Origin: Eutreptiella sp. 'Long Island Sound 2002'
Taxonomy: Eukaryota; Euglenozoa; Euglenophyceae; Eutreptiales; Eutreptiaceae
DNA length: 64,000 nucleotides
Assembly (NCBI GenBank): GCA_964036045.1
Contig: OZ038382.1
Coordinates: 74,510,687-74,574,686, forward strand
Direction: 5' to 3'
Shown here: positions 21,844 through 33,600 of the stretch, piece by piece
Position numbering within the stretch: the first letter of the stretch is position 1
Layout of the letters: each line of letters begins with the position of its first letter
Notes under the pieces: generated by a model
The model's database searches: none
Seen by the model: the letters and a program-made list of their open reading frames with translations, nothing else
What the model was told of the DNA's origin: nothing
Position numbers and translations under genes: made by a program

Positions 21844-24800
21844 TCAGAAGTCACGCCAGTCCCGTAGGCGGATCTCCCGTCCATCATGCTCAAGCTTGAT
21901 GGACTTCCACCGCTTGGCAGCCACCTGCGGAGCGTCCACCCGCTCGTGCTCGTTGAGCCACTTCTTGGCTTCCTTGAGGGTCTTGATTTTCCCCTCCTTG
22001 GTCGCCACGAAGTATAGCTCTCCGAGCACTTCCGGCAGGCGGTACCTGAACCGTCTGAAGACATACTTCTCCGCATCAGCGGGATGCAAGTCCTCAGTAA
22101 CCGTTACCCCCCAATCGTCCAGCTTCTCCAAGAAGCGGTCGAGGTTGAGGGGGTTGCCGTCGTACATGGGGGGCTTGATGTCCTTCAAGTCCTCCCACAC
22201 GGCGGCATCCGCGGCCTTAGAGACCATGAACGCCGGCCGTGAGGTCGACCGAGGTTCCCATCGGCCTCTCCCACGGACTCCCACGGCCGCCACGTCCATC
22301 TCCTCCATGGAATCCCTGTGGCTACGCCGCGGTTCCTCCATGTACGCTGAACCCAGATGTTCACGCCGTACTCCTTCCATGTATGCCTCCTCATCACGGC
22401 GCCGGCAGCGCTCAGCGGCCTCCCGTCGTACACCACGCGGCAGGCTGATGTCGAACTCCTCCAGGTCCAGGTCCAGGTCCTCACCTCCGCCGACGTCCCA
22501 CTCCACGTCTCCTCCGGGGACCTCATCCCTGAGTCCACCATAACGACCTCCAGCCATTGGGATTGGCACCGGGGCTGGTGCCGGGCGTCGGGGGCGTACA
22601 GGCGTCCGCGGTGGAGGGCGGCGGTTGTGGTGGTCCGAGCTGAGCCACTCATCACGCCAATCCTCACTGCCACTGCCGGGCGGCACGCGCTCGTTGCGGC
22701 GGCCCGCGCTGTGGTGAGAGGGGGCGGTGAGAGAGGGGGCACTGGCGCCGGGGCGACTCCTGGGGGCTCCGCCGGGGGCGTGGGGTCTGCCTGGACCTGG
22801 TCCGGGTCCCCAGCCGTCGTCCGACGAGCCAGACTCCAGGGGTGGGTGGTCGCTGCCGACCCTCCCACGGGCCTCCAGCGCGTCCAGCCTCTGCTGCAGG
22901 CCGCTGATGACCGTGTTCAGCTGCCTGGTCTCGGCCCTGGCGATGTCCAGCTCTCTCTGCGCGCGCGCGGCGACCTCGGAGATGCGAGTCATCTCGCCCT
23001 TGCCCGTGTCTACCTCGCGCTCGAGGAACTGGACCCTCCTGCGGAGGTAGACAATCCACCACCAGGTGGTATTCGGGTCGCCGTTCCCTGGTGGGTCGTC
23101 GGGGTACCCAGGGGGGTCCTCCAGGAGGGCCTCCGCCGGGTCCGCCCGGTCCAGGGGGTCCTCCCCCGCCCGGTGGTCCGCCTCCAGGGGGTCCACTTGG
23201 TGGGCGTCCTCCAGGGGGTCCTGATGGTCCTCCGCCAGGGGGTCCCGGTGGGTCTACGCCGGGTCGCCTCGGTGGGTCCGAGGATGGGCGCTTCCTCGTG
23301 ATGCCGAAGTCCATGTCGTCATCCTCGTCCATGTCGCCCCACCTGGGCGTCTCGGTCTCGGAAGACTCCAAGCTCCGGTAGGGAGGAGGGACATCCTCAT
23401 CCTCACCTTCCGGCTCCATGGGGACGTCTCCGCCTCCTCCGCCCGTCCAAGCCACCACTTGGCGATGTCGGCGGCCTCGTTCATCCCCTGTCGCTGGAAC
23501 GTCGCTGGCGGTGAAGAAGGGGTCACTGTCGTGGGGGTGTCCGCCCGCTGGCCTCCGTGGCCTCTCGGGGGTCTTCCCCTTGACCTTCCTCCGTCGATGA
23601 GCGGTGGGGCCACTGCTCCCACTGCTGCCCATGTCGGCCTCGTCCAGCGTCATCTTGGAGGAGGCGTCCCCTTCGAACAGCTTTCGAAGGGTCTCCACTC
23701 GTGATCCTCCCGGGGGAGTCTCGCGGCGGAGTTTGGCCTCTGCCTCCTCCATTGCGGCGGCGGTGGCTGCGGCAGCTCGCCTTTCGGCCTCCTCCCGGCA
23801 CGAGCCGCCTCGGCTTCCCGGGTCTGCTGCAGCCGCGCCTTCTCCGCCTCCAACGCCGCCAGCTCCGCCTCCGTCTTGGCCCTGTCCTCAGCGACCTTCC
23901 GTCGCGCGGCCTCGATGGCGTACTTCTTGGCGGCGTCCGCCTGGGCCTTAGCCGTCGCTTCGGCGTGGGCCCTTTCCTCCGCCTCCTTCTTTGCCCTCTC
24001 TTGGGCAAGCGCCTCTTCCAGCGCCCTCACCTCGGCCTCCTTGCAGGCAATGGCCTCCTGCGTCAGGCGGGCTTCCTGGTCGGCTGCCGCGAACTCACCG
24101 TTGACCTGGGCAGTCGCTGCCCCATGGGCGGCTACGGCCGTGAGTCCGGCCGCAATGGCCGCCACGGTCTGGGCGTGGATGGCCATGCCATGCGCCCACT
24201 CCGCAGCCTCCTCCTGGGCGATGCCGACGGCGTCCTCCACGGCAGCGCTGTGCTGCCTGGCCTGTTGCCGGGCAACCCGAAGGTTGCAGGGCACCCCACA
24301 GGCGCGCTCACAGGCGCGCGCCACGTCCCTGTCGGGAGCGACGCTGCTGCTGGAGCTGGCCTGGTCGGCCGGCATCCTCCCGCGGTGGGCCGACTCCACG
24401 TCGCTGCTGGGGCCTGCTGGGGCCTGCTGGGGCCTCAGGAGCAGCGGACGGGGCTTGGCCTTGGTCTGCTTGGCGACTTGGATGAAGTCACCGAGGGTGG
24501 CGTGGCCGGGGTGATGACCACCATTGGCCCGTTGGGGACTGGGGGCTGGGGTTCCGCCCTTGGCGCCTTGGGCGGATTCGGCGGCCAGGGACTCCTGGTA
24601 CTCCCGCCACTTCCGGTCCCGCTTCCTGTCCCCGGCGGACCGCTTCTCCTGCCCCGGAGACGCGCTGCTGCTCTCCTGCAGCCTGCGCTCGCTCCCCGGT
24701 TCCGGGAAGTTCTTCTCGATCATGTCCCACATGGAGACGTTGATCGACGCGCCCGACGGGTACTCGTTGGGCTTCTCGTCCTCCTCAATCCCGTCGGGGC

Positions 24801-25131
24801 GCAGCCCTTCGCCGGGCCTGTCCGGCCGGGTCCACGTCCTCCAGCGCCTCTGCTGGAAGCGGAAGGCGAACCCTTCCGCCCGCAGCCAGTCCTCCATGGT
24901 CTGCATCTGCAGGCGGTCGGGGGCGATGTCCGTGCGGAGCTCGAAGCTCCGGGGCATGCCGCCTTCGCACTGGGGGTGGCTGTGGCGGTAGTGCTGGTCC
25001 CAAACCAACCCACGCAGTAGGTGCGCTGCATGGGGGTGGGGCCGCGGCCACGTCTTACCCGCTTCTTGCCAGTTTACCATGGCAGCGGGGGCGTAGTTGG
25101 TCTTGAGGTCCTTGGTGTGCACTCGTTCCAC
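21844..25131 (-). pseudogene. gag: element III Gag, N-terminal and middle part (two frame slips)
   Basis: Coding runs from Met at 25131 through a long Ala/Glu/Lys coiled-coil-like stretch (QEARLTQEAIACKEAEVRAL and on). It shifts frame near 23790, continues at 23752 (MEEAEAKLRRET...), passes a Gly/Pro repeat (PPGGGP type), then returns to the first frame near 23100. There DPPGNGDPNTTWWWIVYLRR leads into a second coiled coil (residues LEREVDTG...) and the capsid-like region ending at TGA 21846. The two slips compensate. They sit in repetitive or GC-rich DNA, so they may be sequencing errors rather than mutations. At roughly 1450 residues, the reconstructed Gag would be unusually long for a chromovirus. 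Confidence 0.65.
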
Positions 25132-25194
25132 TCAACGAACTGGTGGTGGTTGTTGAGGCGGGTGCTGTAGCACTGGGCTGGGAGTGCGGCTGGA

Positions 25195-26416
25195 TGAGGT
25201 ATGGCAAGTGGCATATATTGGGACCTAAGTCCCATGCGTCTATCGCATCCTTGGTTGAAAGGATCCTCGCCGTGGCCATGGAGATATGGAATCATGAGTG
25301 CGGGCCACTTTGGCCAAATTTCGCTGTTTTTGCCATTGTATGCCATATTGGAATTACCATATCTCCATGGGGCACCGGATCTAGCCAGGGGGAAAGCGCC
25401 AATATTGTAGCATATGACCAAGGGTTGAACGCCCTTGAGTTTCGTATTTGCTCCTCCGGCTCATCCGGAGTTATTCAACTTTTGGTGCGATCCACGATCC
25501 CCCCTTTGCACCGCATGTTGCTTTCTGCCCCGTCCGTGTGGTCATCCCCTCGGTGAACAGTAAACAGCCAGCGTGACAGCAAGCGATAACCCAGGGCATG
25601 GGACCAAAGGGGATATCAAGGGTTGTGAATCAAGGCTTGGCGCGTCAATATCGCCAAGATTTCCTACCCTGGACGGTCGCCCGAGACGGCCGATTTTGCC
25701 ATTTTGGCAGTTATGACCCCACATGACGAACCCGTGGTGCCCTGATGCCGGAACCTCAGAGGGAACCAGGTTGGGTGAGGGCTCCAGGGAGTTCGTATGC
25801 GAAGGGCATAGGGTCAGTGGCCTCGTCCTTGCCTCTGGCGGGTCCGGACGAGGGGTTAATTTTGGAGTTTTTCAAGCTAATATCAGTTTGGGCTGAAACA
25901 GCCCATTTTCAGCTACCAACTCCTGAGGGATAATGGCAGGGCCATATCTCTGGCTCAGAGTGGAGTTGGGACCTGCCGTCAAGGGAGCATAGGGCGCGAC
26001 TGTCGGTCAACCTTCCAGCACCTTGGTTCCCGGGAACTCGCCTGTGGCTGGGCGGGACACCCCCCTATTGGCAGGGTTTCAGGGTCCGGACTGAGCAGGG
26101 CATGGGTTGTGTTTGAGCCCCCGCCCCCACCAGCCACTGAGAGGGTCGGACCTGGGATTGGGATACAAGTAGGGATAGAGTGTCTATTGTCCTGTGATGC
26201 CCTTACCCCAGTCCAGTCTTAACCTCATGTGTACATATCCTGATGTGTTGCTGTACATACTTTCGTTCCCTCATTTCAGAGTGGCAAGGATTCTGAATCG
26301 CTTTGTCACATGACACGAGCGTATTGATGCCCTTGTGAGCGTAGTGCTTTGCCTGCCTGCTCACCTGTGCGTGTCACCGCAGCGTCCCGTGGCCGGCCCC
26401 CCACGGGAACGCGTCA
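25195..26416 (+). repeat. inverted LTR block of element III
   Basis: Reverse complement of 11431-12651 with the same TG...CA limits (starts at 26416 with TGACGCG on the minus strand, ends at 25195). In a normal element this block would lie in the same orientation as in the other LTR. Here it is inverted together with the 322 bp at 26417-26737, probably the leader that follows the LTR. Confidence 0.75.
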
Positions 26417-26737
26417 AAAGCGTTTCACCGCCGCTGGGTTACCCAGCCCTTGCGTGCCAGTCGGGGCCACCAACCCCGAGCAGCGCGGCGCAGCTCGCAG
26501 CTCGCAGCGCAGCGCAGTGGCTCGCAGCGCAGCGCAGCGGCTCGCAGCGCCACCCAGCGACAGCGCCGAGTTCGTCACGGAGCCAGCAGCGCAGTCCAGA
26601 GCATCGCCCTGACCGCGAAGGCGACGTGCCGCGACCGTGAAGGAAGTGGACTGACCAGGACTCCTGCATCAGCCCCTCCCATCGGCCGACTAGCACGGCC
26701 GCGTCAACCACCTCCACAACCACCGGCTGACCAGCAC
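26417..26737 (+). other. leader-like DNA inverted with the LTR block
   Basis: GC-rich, with GCTCGCAGCGCAGC repeats around 26489-26550. Read on the plus strand it follows the LTR end GAACGCGTCA directly, as a 5' leader would. No TGG-type primer-binding site is visible at that point. No credible ORF. Confidence 0.5.
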
Positions 26738-28349
26738 CTAGCTATTTTTCCCATTGGAGGGAAAGTGACACACGTATGGGGCAGAATGGCAACATGCCCC
26801 AACTTGGGTGACTCACAACTCTCCCATCGAGAGGAGAGGCCACATGGGGAAACATCCCATTTGATGCGGGTTTACGTGCCCTCTCCGAATTGCCCTTGCC
26901 CTTGGTCAAGTGGCGCACGCAACCTCGGGGGTGAAATCAGGGGGAGAAGGAGTTTGTGGCCATTTTGGGCAAAACGGCCAAAATTCACCCAAAAGTGGTC
27001 CCTCCAAATATCGTATCTCCGTTTCACGAAAGATAGGAGCCTCGGGCATTTGCATGGATGCAAACCGAAGCTTTGCTTCCCTTTTGCAACAAGGGTTGAG
27101 GTTCAGAGCACAATGAAAGCATTTTTAACACCTCAATCCTTGAAGCACACTATTTATGGGAAAAAGTGCATATATCGGCGATATTGGCATGAACATATCT
27201 TTGGGACCTTGAGGAGCAAAAATATGAGTATACACTTTTGGAGTAGGCCCATAGTAGGTGCTTTCAAACATGCACACTATGGTTAGATTGTCTCCGCCCA
27301 CTCGTGTCATTAGTGCTTGCATATGAGCACGTGTGCAAAGGGGCAATATGGCACGCGTGCTCACAAGGCGACATTATATAAAATAGAAGACAAGGTTGTA
27401 GAAATCAACCAAGCCATCCACGATGTTCTTCCTGGTCTCTACTTTACATATTGTCTTGGTTCGAGGCTCAACTCCCCATAGGCTTCGAGTACGAGCCTCG
27501 GGGGTTTGGCCATTTTGGCCTAATTTTCGACCAAAACTTGCCCTCTTTTGAAAATAGAGTTTTGGTACGCATTGAATTGCGTGGAGCCATCATTGAGTTG
27601 GCTCGTAAAACAAAAATGGCCTCGGGCTTTTGGTCTTGTGAGCATTGTGTTCGGTCATTAACGTTCATGCTCACAAGGCCACAAAGTTAGCGTTTGCGCA
27701 CGCAAACGACTTGGGTTTGCGAGACCCATAGGCTACCTAAAACACCGCCATTGCCCGCTTCCCTAAGCAAGATGATATGCCCGCGTGAAAGGGGCATGGA
27801 TGAAAGACATAGGGGGGAGACGTAGGGTTCCGTGCGAACTCTTGGTCCTTGAGAAGCATGAGTTCGCACGATCGACGGAAAGCCTTGCGCGCTGATTTTC
27901 TCGAAAACGCAACGGCGAAAAATTCTGGTGAACACACCAGATGAAAGTACATTAAATACCCTCTAGATTCAGCCCTTAAGTTCTCTTAGAACCTCACAGG
28001 TACTCGAGAAAAGTCAATCACAAAACTCGCCACGGAGAAGCGACGAAGGCGCGAGAACAGGCGACATCAGGCGGCAATTTCACGACAATTAGAAATCGCG
28101 GTAGAAATCGGGTATTTCACCGATTTCTGCCCGAAAATCGATCAAGACAATAAAATCACGGTAATTCTACATCGATTTATTGGTAAGAAATCGGATTCCA
28201 GATTTCACGGGTTAGAGAACAGGGATAGCCGGTGTCAACGGCTTCCGCACGGGTGTGACGGCTCGCAGGCCTCTGGGCCATGGGCCATAACGGGTGTGAC
28301 GGCTCACAGGCCTCCGGGCCATGGGCCATAGGTTCTGGGTACCGCTTCA
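26738..28349 (-). repeat. element III 5' LTR, outer block
   Basis: Direct copy of 12661-14276, differing by a few substitutions and small indels by eye. Its outer end CTTCA (28349) abuts the ATCC duplication. Confidence 0.8.
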
Positions 28350-28353
28350 ATCC

Positions 28354-30068
28354 CGCCCCATGCGTCACCTACTACGGTTGGAATGTCACCCCACCGAGTA
28401 CAGGCTAACCACCTGGCGGCAGGGTTGACAAATACCCTGGGGAGCCTGAGGAGCCGACCGATGCCGACTCCTGCAGCTATACCGAGAAGTCCATTCGTCC
28501 CGAGAACAGCCCAGCCGCCCTACAGCCACGTGACGAACTCGACGAGGGCCGAGCTGGACTGGCTGGGGCTGACAGCCTTGAGGGCTATGGTGGACGTAGA
28601 GCCTTATGGCTCTAGTGATCTTGGCGGAGACCCCTCCGATGACGAGCCGCCGTCGATGGATTCTTCTTCGCCCTCAGATGACGATGACCCGGAGGACCCC
28701 GAGGACCCGAAGGGTAAGAAGAAGAAGAAGAAGAAGAAGAAGACCCGACGCCCTGAAGGACGCCGGACTCAGGAGGCGAAGGCTATTGCCACCTCCAAAA
28801 TTGTGGTGAACCTGCCGGAGTTCACAGGCAAGGACCTCAGCGAGTTCGCTGAGAAATTTGGCCGGTTTCTACGACTGACCGGCCAAACCCACGCTAGTGG
28901 GCGCGTGAAGTGCGATCTGCTCCTACAGTGCTGCAAGACCAAGTACCTGGAGAAGCAGGTCAGGCAGATCGTGACTAACTCCGCCACCTTTGCCGATGTG
29001 TTGGTTGCCCTGGAGAGGCAGTACCCGACCTACGAAACCGACCTCTCCATCAGGGCCGAGATCCAGAACCTGCCCGTGCTGCCCAACAACCCCAAACCTG
29101 GCAGGGTCTCCGAGCTGTTGGCTGACCTGGATCACTGGGTTGGACGACTGACGCCCGGTTCCTACAGCAGCGACGACCTGCTGTTCTGGTTGGTGGCCAA
29201 GCTCCCCCGAGAGCTATGGGACGAGTGCCGTTTGACGGCTGAGCGCAAGGCTAGATCCCTCCGCTACGAGGATCTATGCGTGCTGCTCCTGGAGATGGCG
29301 CTGGAGAAGGAGAGCGACCAGCACTTGAACAACTACCGTCCTGGTGGTGGAGGTTCTGGAGGCCATGGCAAAGGGTACCAAGGGTCCCGACCTGGGCAGG
29401 GGACTACCCCCAAACACGCCCACGCCCGTACCATGGAGAACGTGAAGGAGCTATTCTGGTGTGATGCCAGAGACGAGCAGGGCCACCTGCAGCACGCCTC
29501 TGACTGCGAGCAGCGAGACTGCTTCGTAGTCCAGGGGAAGCAGCAGGAAAAGAACACCGGCGCCAAAGCGAAGCTGCCGGATCATTACCGGTGCACCATC
29601 ACGTGTGCATTCTGCGGTAAGCGGAAGCACTACGAGGATGAGTGCTACCATAAGCAACGCCTATCGGCGAAGCTTAAAGGGGAAGATCCTGGCAAAGGCT
29701 CAGGCAAAGGTGGAGGCAAAGGCAAAGGCAACGACTCCGGCAAGGGCAAGTCTAAAGGACGTGGCCAAGGTGGAGAAGACAAGGGTCAAGGTGGACGAGG
29801 AGGAGGCGCTAACCGCCAGCCCGACAACAAGAACAAGGACAAGAACGGAGGCAACCCCAACCCTAATCCAGGGGGGAACTCCGAGCCCTCTGGAGGGCAG
29901 TCTGGTCCTACCACACGCTCACAAACGCAGGCCCAGCAAGAACAAGGAGCCAAGCGTGAGCATGAAGGTGGTGATGACGGCAACGCTAAGAAGAGGAGCC
30001 GTTTCATCAGGATGGCCCGCAAACTGCGTAACAAGGGGTTCGAGGTGACCTGTCCCGCGGAGTTCTGA
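28354..30068 (+). CDS. gag: element II Gag, C-terminal part with zinc knuckle
   Basis: Continues the Gag frame broken at 11430; an ATG at 28383 also exists. An acidic stretch (SPSDDDDPEDPEDP) is followed by a run of nine lysines. Next comes a retrotransposon-gag-like helical capsid region (VVNLPEFTGKDLSEFAEKFG ... LLFWLVAKLPRELWDECRLT). The zinc knuckle CAFCGKRKHYEDEC at 29603-29644 is the canonical CX2CX4HX4C. A low-complexity Gly/Lys tail follows. It stops at TGA 30066-30068, whose next codon is CGG. Protease follows in the same frame, so the stop is a candidate readthrough site. Confidence 0.85.
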
Positions 30069-30680
30069 CGGGGACGCTCTGGTGGCACCCAAGACCTGGT
30101 GTTTTGGGTACGTATCCGACTAGGGGGACGTGAATACCTGGGGGTATTGGACACTGGCGCCACCATATCTATAGTGGCCAAGAAAATTTTACCTTGTGGG
30201 AGCCTGAAGAACACCATGACCACCGCCGCTATACGCATGGGGGATGGACATGTGGTGCACAGCTGCGGGGACTGTGAAGTGGAGGTACCTATGGGCTCCC
30301 CGACTATCGCCCATCGGTTCTATGTGATGGACACTGAGGCCGTCGACTTTGTACTGGGTACTGACTTCTTCGTACAGCACTGCCAGATACAATCCCTGAC
30401 GCTGCAAGCGCCCTACCTCCTCTACGTGGACCTCGGCAGTGGCAGAGAGTCTGTGCCACTGGAGCAGTCGGAACATACCTCGAGTTACCTGAGACTATCG
30501 AAGGAGGAGCCCTCGAACATGATGGCGGCCTCCAAAACTGAGGACTATCAACTATTGGGGGAAGTCCTAGACCAAGGTCTGAAGGAGTTGGGTTACTCTC
30601 GAGAAGACCTAAGTGTGGAGCTGTTCGCCAGCGACAAGCAGCATGTACTGGATCTATACTGCAGCAAGGGGAAGAACTGA
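30069..30680 (+). CDS. pro: element II protease region
   Basis: Same frame as Gag, directly after its UGA, with the first Met at 30099. Aspartic protease motif LDTGATISIV (catalytic Asp near 30150) and FVLGTDFF near 30350. After it begins the extra module (LSVELFASDKQHVLDLYCSK). This is cut by a second in-frame TGA at 30678-30680 and continues in the same frame (FYWPSFGMAYGNPRFSELG). Since the stop lies inside a conserved module, it is either a point mutation or a second readthrough site. Confidence 0.8.
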   Translation, partial: RGRSGGTQDLVFWVRIRLGGREYLGVLDTGATISIVAKKILPCGSLKNTMTTAAIRMGDGHVVHSCGDCEVEVPMGSPTIAHRFYVMDTEAVDFVLGTDFFVQHCQIQSLTLQAPYLLYVDLGSGRESVPLEQSEHTSSYLRLSKEEPSNMMAASKTEDYQLLGEVLDQGLKELGYSREDLSVELFASDKQHVLDLYCSKGKN

Positions 30681-33600
30681 AGCTACAAATTTTACTGGCC
30701 CTCTTTCGGGATGGCCTACGGGAACCCCAGATTCAGCGAACTGGGGAAGGTGCTGACCAAGGTGGCCTTGGAACGTTCCCGTATGGTCCTGTGTTCCCCC
30801 GATTGGGGAGCCCATGGGGGCAACGAGTACTGGCGAAACCTCCTGGACAGGCTGACTATCAGCTCTGTTCGTTTGCCTGATGAGGCCATCTACGTGCCTC
30901 TGGGGCGCAAGACGCCTATTGGGAAGCCCGGATGGGGGAGTATGCTCAGCGTGGTGGACGGAGGTCTTACCTCCATTCCCTGGGAGGATCTGGACCCGAC
31001 TCTGGTCCAGGCTATACAACGAGAAAGCGACGGACTCGCCTTGGGTGACTTGAAGGATCGCCTACGACCTCAAGATGCTGTTGAAACTACACCCGGAGGA
31101 GATGAGTACGTCGTGACTGACACCAACGCCCCCAACTCTCCCTGTCATGTACCTGTTCCTGATGGAGTCTCTGAGTGTGGACTATCTGAGCTACCTAGCT
31201 CTATCCACTCAGAAGACGAAACTGAGCACGACGCCTTCTTCGTGCAGACCTGTGTGGAGGAAGTGGAGAACGCCGAGTACGTCGCCCCACTGAAACCCCT
31301 ACTCTCCATGAGGGTGGAAGACCCCGTGGACGAGGAGCTGGACCCTCGATCCAGGCTCAGGGAGTATGTGGATTCCAAGAGGAAGTTGGTGGCGAAAAAG
31401 CTATGCTACGCGAAGCCTACCCGCAGCTCATGGCCACTGAAGCAAGGACGTATGGGAGACCTATCCCAATTGAAGGAGGACCTCGAACAGAAGATCACCA
31501 CCTGGCAAAGGGAGGTGGATCTTAAGCTCATGAAGAGCGTGTGGGGCGCCCATGTGAGGACCCCAGAGGAGGACGACCTCTCGGAGGAATGTGTATGTGA
31601 ACCCCCTGGAGCGTGCCTATGTTGCCATCGTCCATCGGAGATGGTTGAACAAGACCTTCTATATGCCTACCAAGGGCTGAAGGATACTACCACGGGCGAA
31701 GAGTCGGTGGAGGACCACCTCCCGACGTCTATTACTCAGGGGGCAAGCAACTTACACTCTGACGAGGACATGGAGGACAAGATCAAGGTATTGGACCCGC
31801 GGGTACAGAAGCTTATAAAGACCTATCTGGAGGTATTCGGAGAACTACCCCCTCCAGCCTCGTGTGACAAGCTGGTACAGATGGACCTCAAGCTGAAACC
31901 CGAGTTCGTGGGTCACAAGATCCGGAGGAGACCCTATCCAGCTCCTAAAGAGCAGGCCGACGAGATCGAGCGACCAATACAAGAATGTATCGACACTGGC
32001 CTAGTCCTGGAGTACAAGGATGGGGACTACCCCCTACAGTGCAGCCCCTGTTTCCTGGTGGCTAAACCTGGGTCTACAGCCAAACGGCTGGTAGTGGACT
32101 ATGGAGAGCTGAACAAGAAAACGTTGAACCACTCAGGGTCCATTCCCAATATGGAGTCTACCCTGGAGAAGATAGCCTCCTGCCGCTACAAGACCAAGAT
32201 GGACAAGCGAAGCGGATTCTGGCAAGTGGACCTGACGCCCAACGCACAGGAACTACTGGCCTTCATCACCCCTCAGGGGAGGGTGTTCAAGTGGAAGGTC
32301 ATGCCTTTTGGCGTGGCTAATGCACCCGCTCTATTCCAAGAGCTGATGAACAAGATCTTGTCCATCCTACGAAGGAGACCTAAGGTGCAGGAGCTCATAT
32401 CCCGTGGTGCCCAGATGGAGGCTCACATCGACGATGTATGCCTTGGGACCAATACCCAGGACGATCACCTAATCCTCTTGGGTGAGTTCTTTGCGGTCTG
32501 CCAGGAGAACCACACACGACTCAAGCTGGAGAAGTGTGGGTTCATGCAGGAGACCATGCAGTACTTGGGGTTTGACGTTGGCTATGGGTGGTGGACCCCA
32601 GCGGCCTCTAAGGCCAAACCCCTGATGGATGCCAAGGTACGACACGAAGACCCCAAGAAAGGACTTCATGATGTACGCAGTTTCATTGGGGCGTGCAACT
32701 TCTATCGCCGCCACATCAAGAACTTCACCTACACCAGCGCCGTTCTGACGGACTTGATCAAGAAGAGTACTACTTGGCGCTGGGGCCCACAAGAGCAACA
32801 AGCGTTTGACGAGCTCAAAGACAAGGTAGCCAACGCTAAGTGCTTGGGCGTGCCTAGGGCACAAGGGGAGATTATCCTGGTGACCGACGCCAGCAATGTG
32901 GGCGGTGGTGGAACGTTGTTCCAATGGCAAGCACTAGAGAAGGAGGAGTTCGACTCGGCCATTTCCCAATGGGGGACGGAAGGTCTCAACCGAGATGGAA
33001 CCCTCAAGCACAGCTACCCTGACGACAAGTGGGTCCTAGTACCTCTGGGCCACTGGAACTGGAAGTGGAACCAGGCCAGGGGGAACTACTCCACCTATGA
33101 GCAGGAATTGCTCGCGGGTATGCTGGTGCTATCCTCACAAGCAGGACTGTTGGGAAGTAACCCTGTGGTCTGGCTGTGCGACCAAGAACCGGTCCGCAGT
33201 TTCCAGAAGGGTCCCCCACCTGAGAAGGCCAAGCTACGGCGCTGGTGGACCTACCTCAGTCAACTACGGCTGACGGTACACCATATCCAGGGAGTGAAGA
33301 ACGAATGTGCCGACTACATCAGCCGCAACAACTTCGACGCCCTGATTGGTGCCCGGTCTGAAGCGCTGGCTAAGGAGGCGTTCAGCCGTATGGACGTACA
33401 TCTGGACCTGAACATGACCATGATACGCCCCCTGGATGGACTCCAACAATCGGAGTACCTGAAGGAGTTTGGGGATATCTACAAGCGCCTGGAGAAACGC
33501 CTTGAACCCCTCCTGGTCAACCAAGACCAGTGGAAGAGGGACAAGAGCTACCTCTGGGACGAGGACCGCATCGTGGTGCCTAGTGACCGAGTCCCAGCGC

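Larger units (their letters stand above)
11431..28349 (-). mobile_element. element III: minus-strand chromovirus inserted in element II gag (16.9 kb)
   Basis: Outer ends are TG (11431) and CA (28349), flanked by ATCC at 11427-11430 and 28350-28353. On the minus strand, a polypurine tract AAGGAGGGGGG (complement of 14277-14287) runs directly into TGAAGCGG at 14276. So 14276-11431 is a 2.85 kb 3' LTR. The right-hand LTR shares 26738-28349 with it in the correct orientation, but its other part (25195-26416) is inverted with the leader. Gag, protease and pol run from 25131 down to 15755. Removing 11431-28349 plus one ATCC restores the element II reading frame. Confidence 0.8.

Noticed and set aside
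30678-30680. Selenocysteine or a reassigned UGA code
   Set aside because: UGA also ends element II pol, element III pol and other ORFs here, and no SECIS-like element was recognised; readthrough or mutation is simpler.
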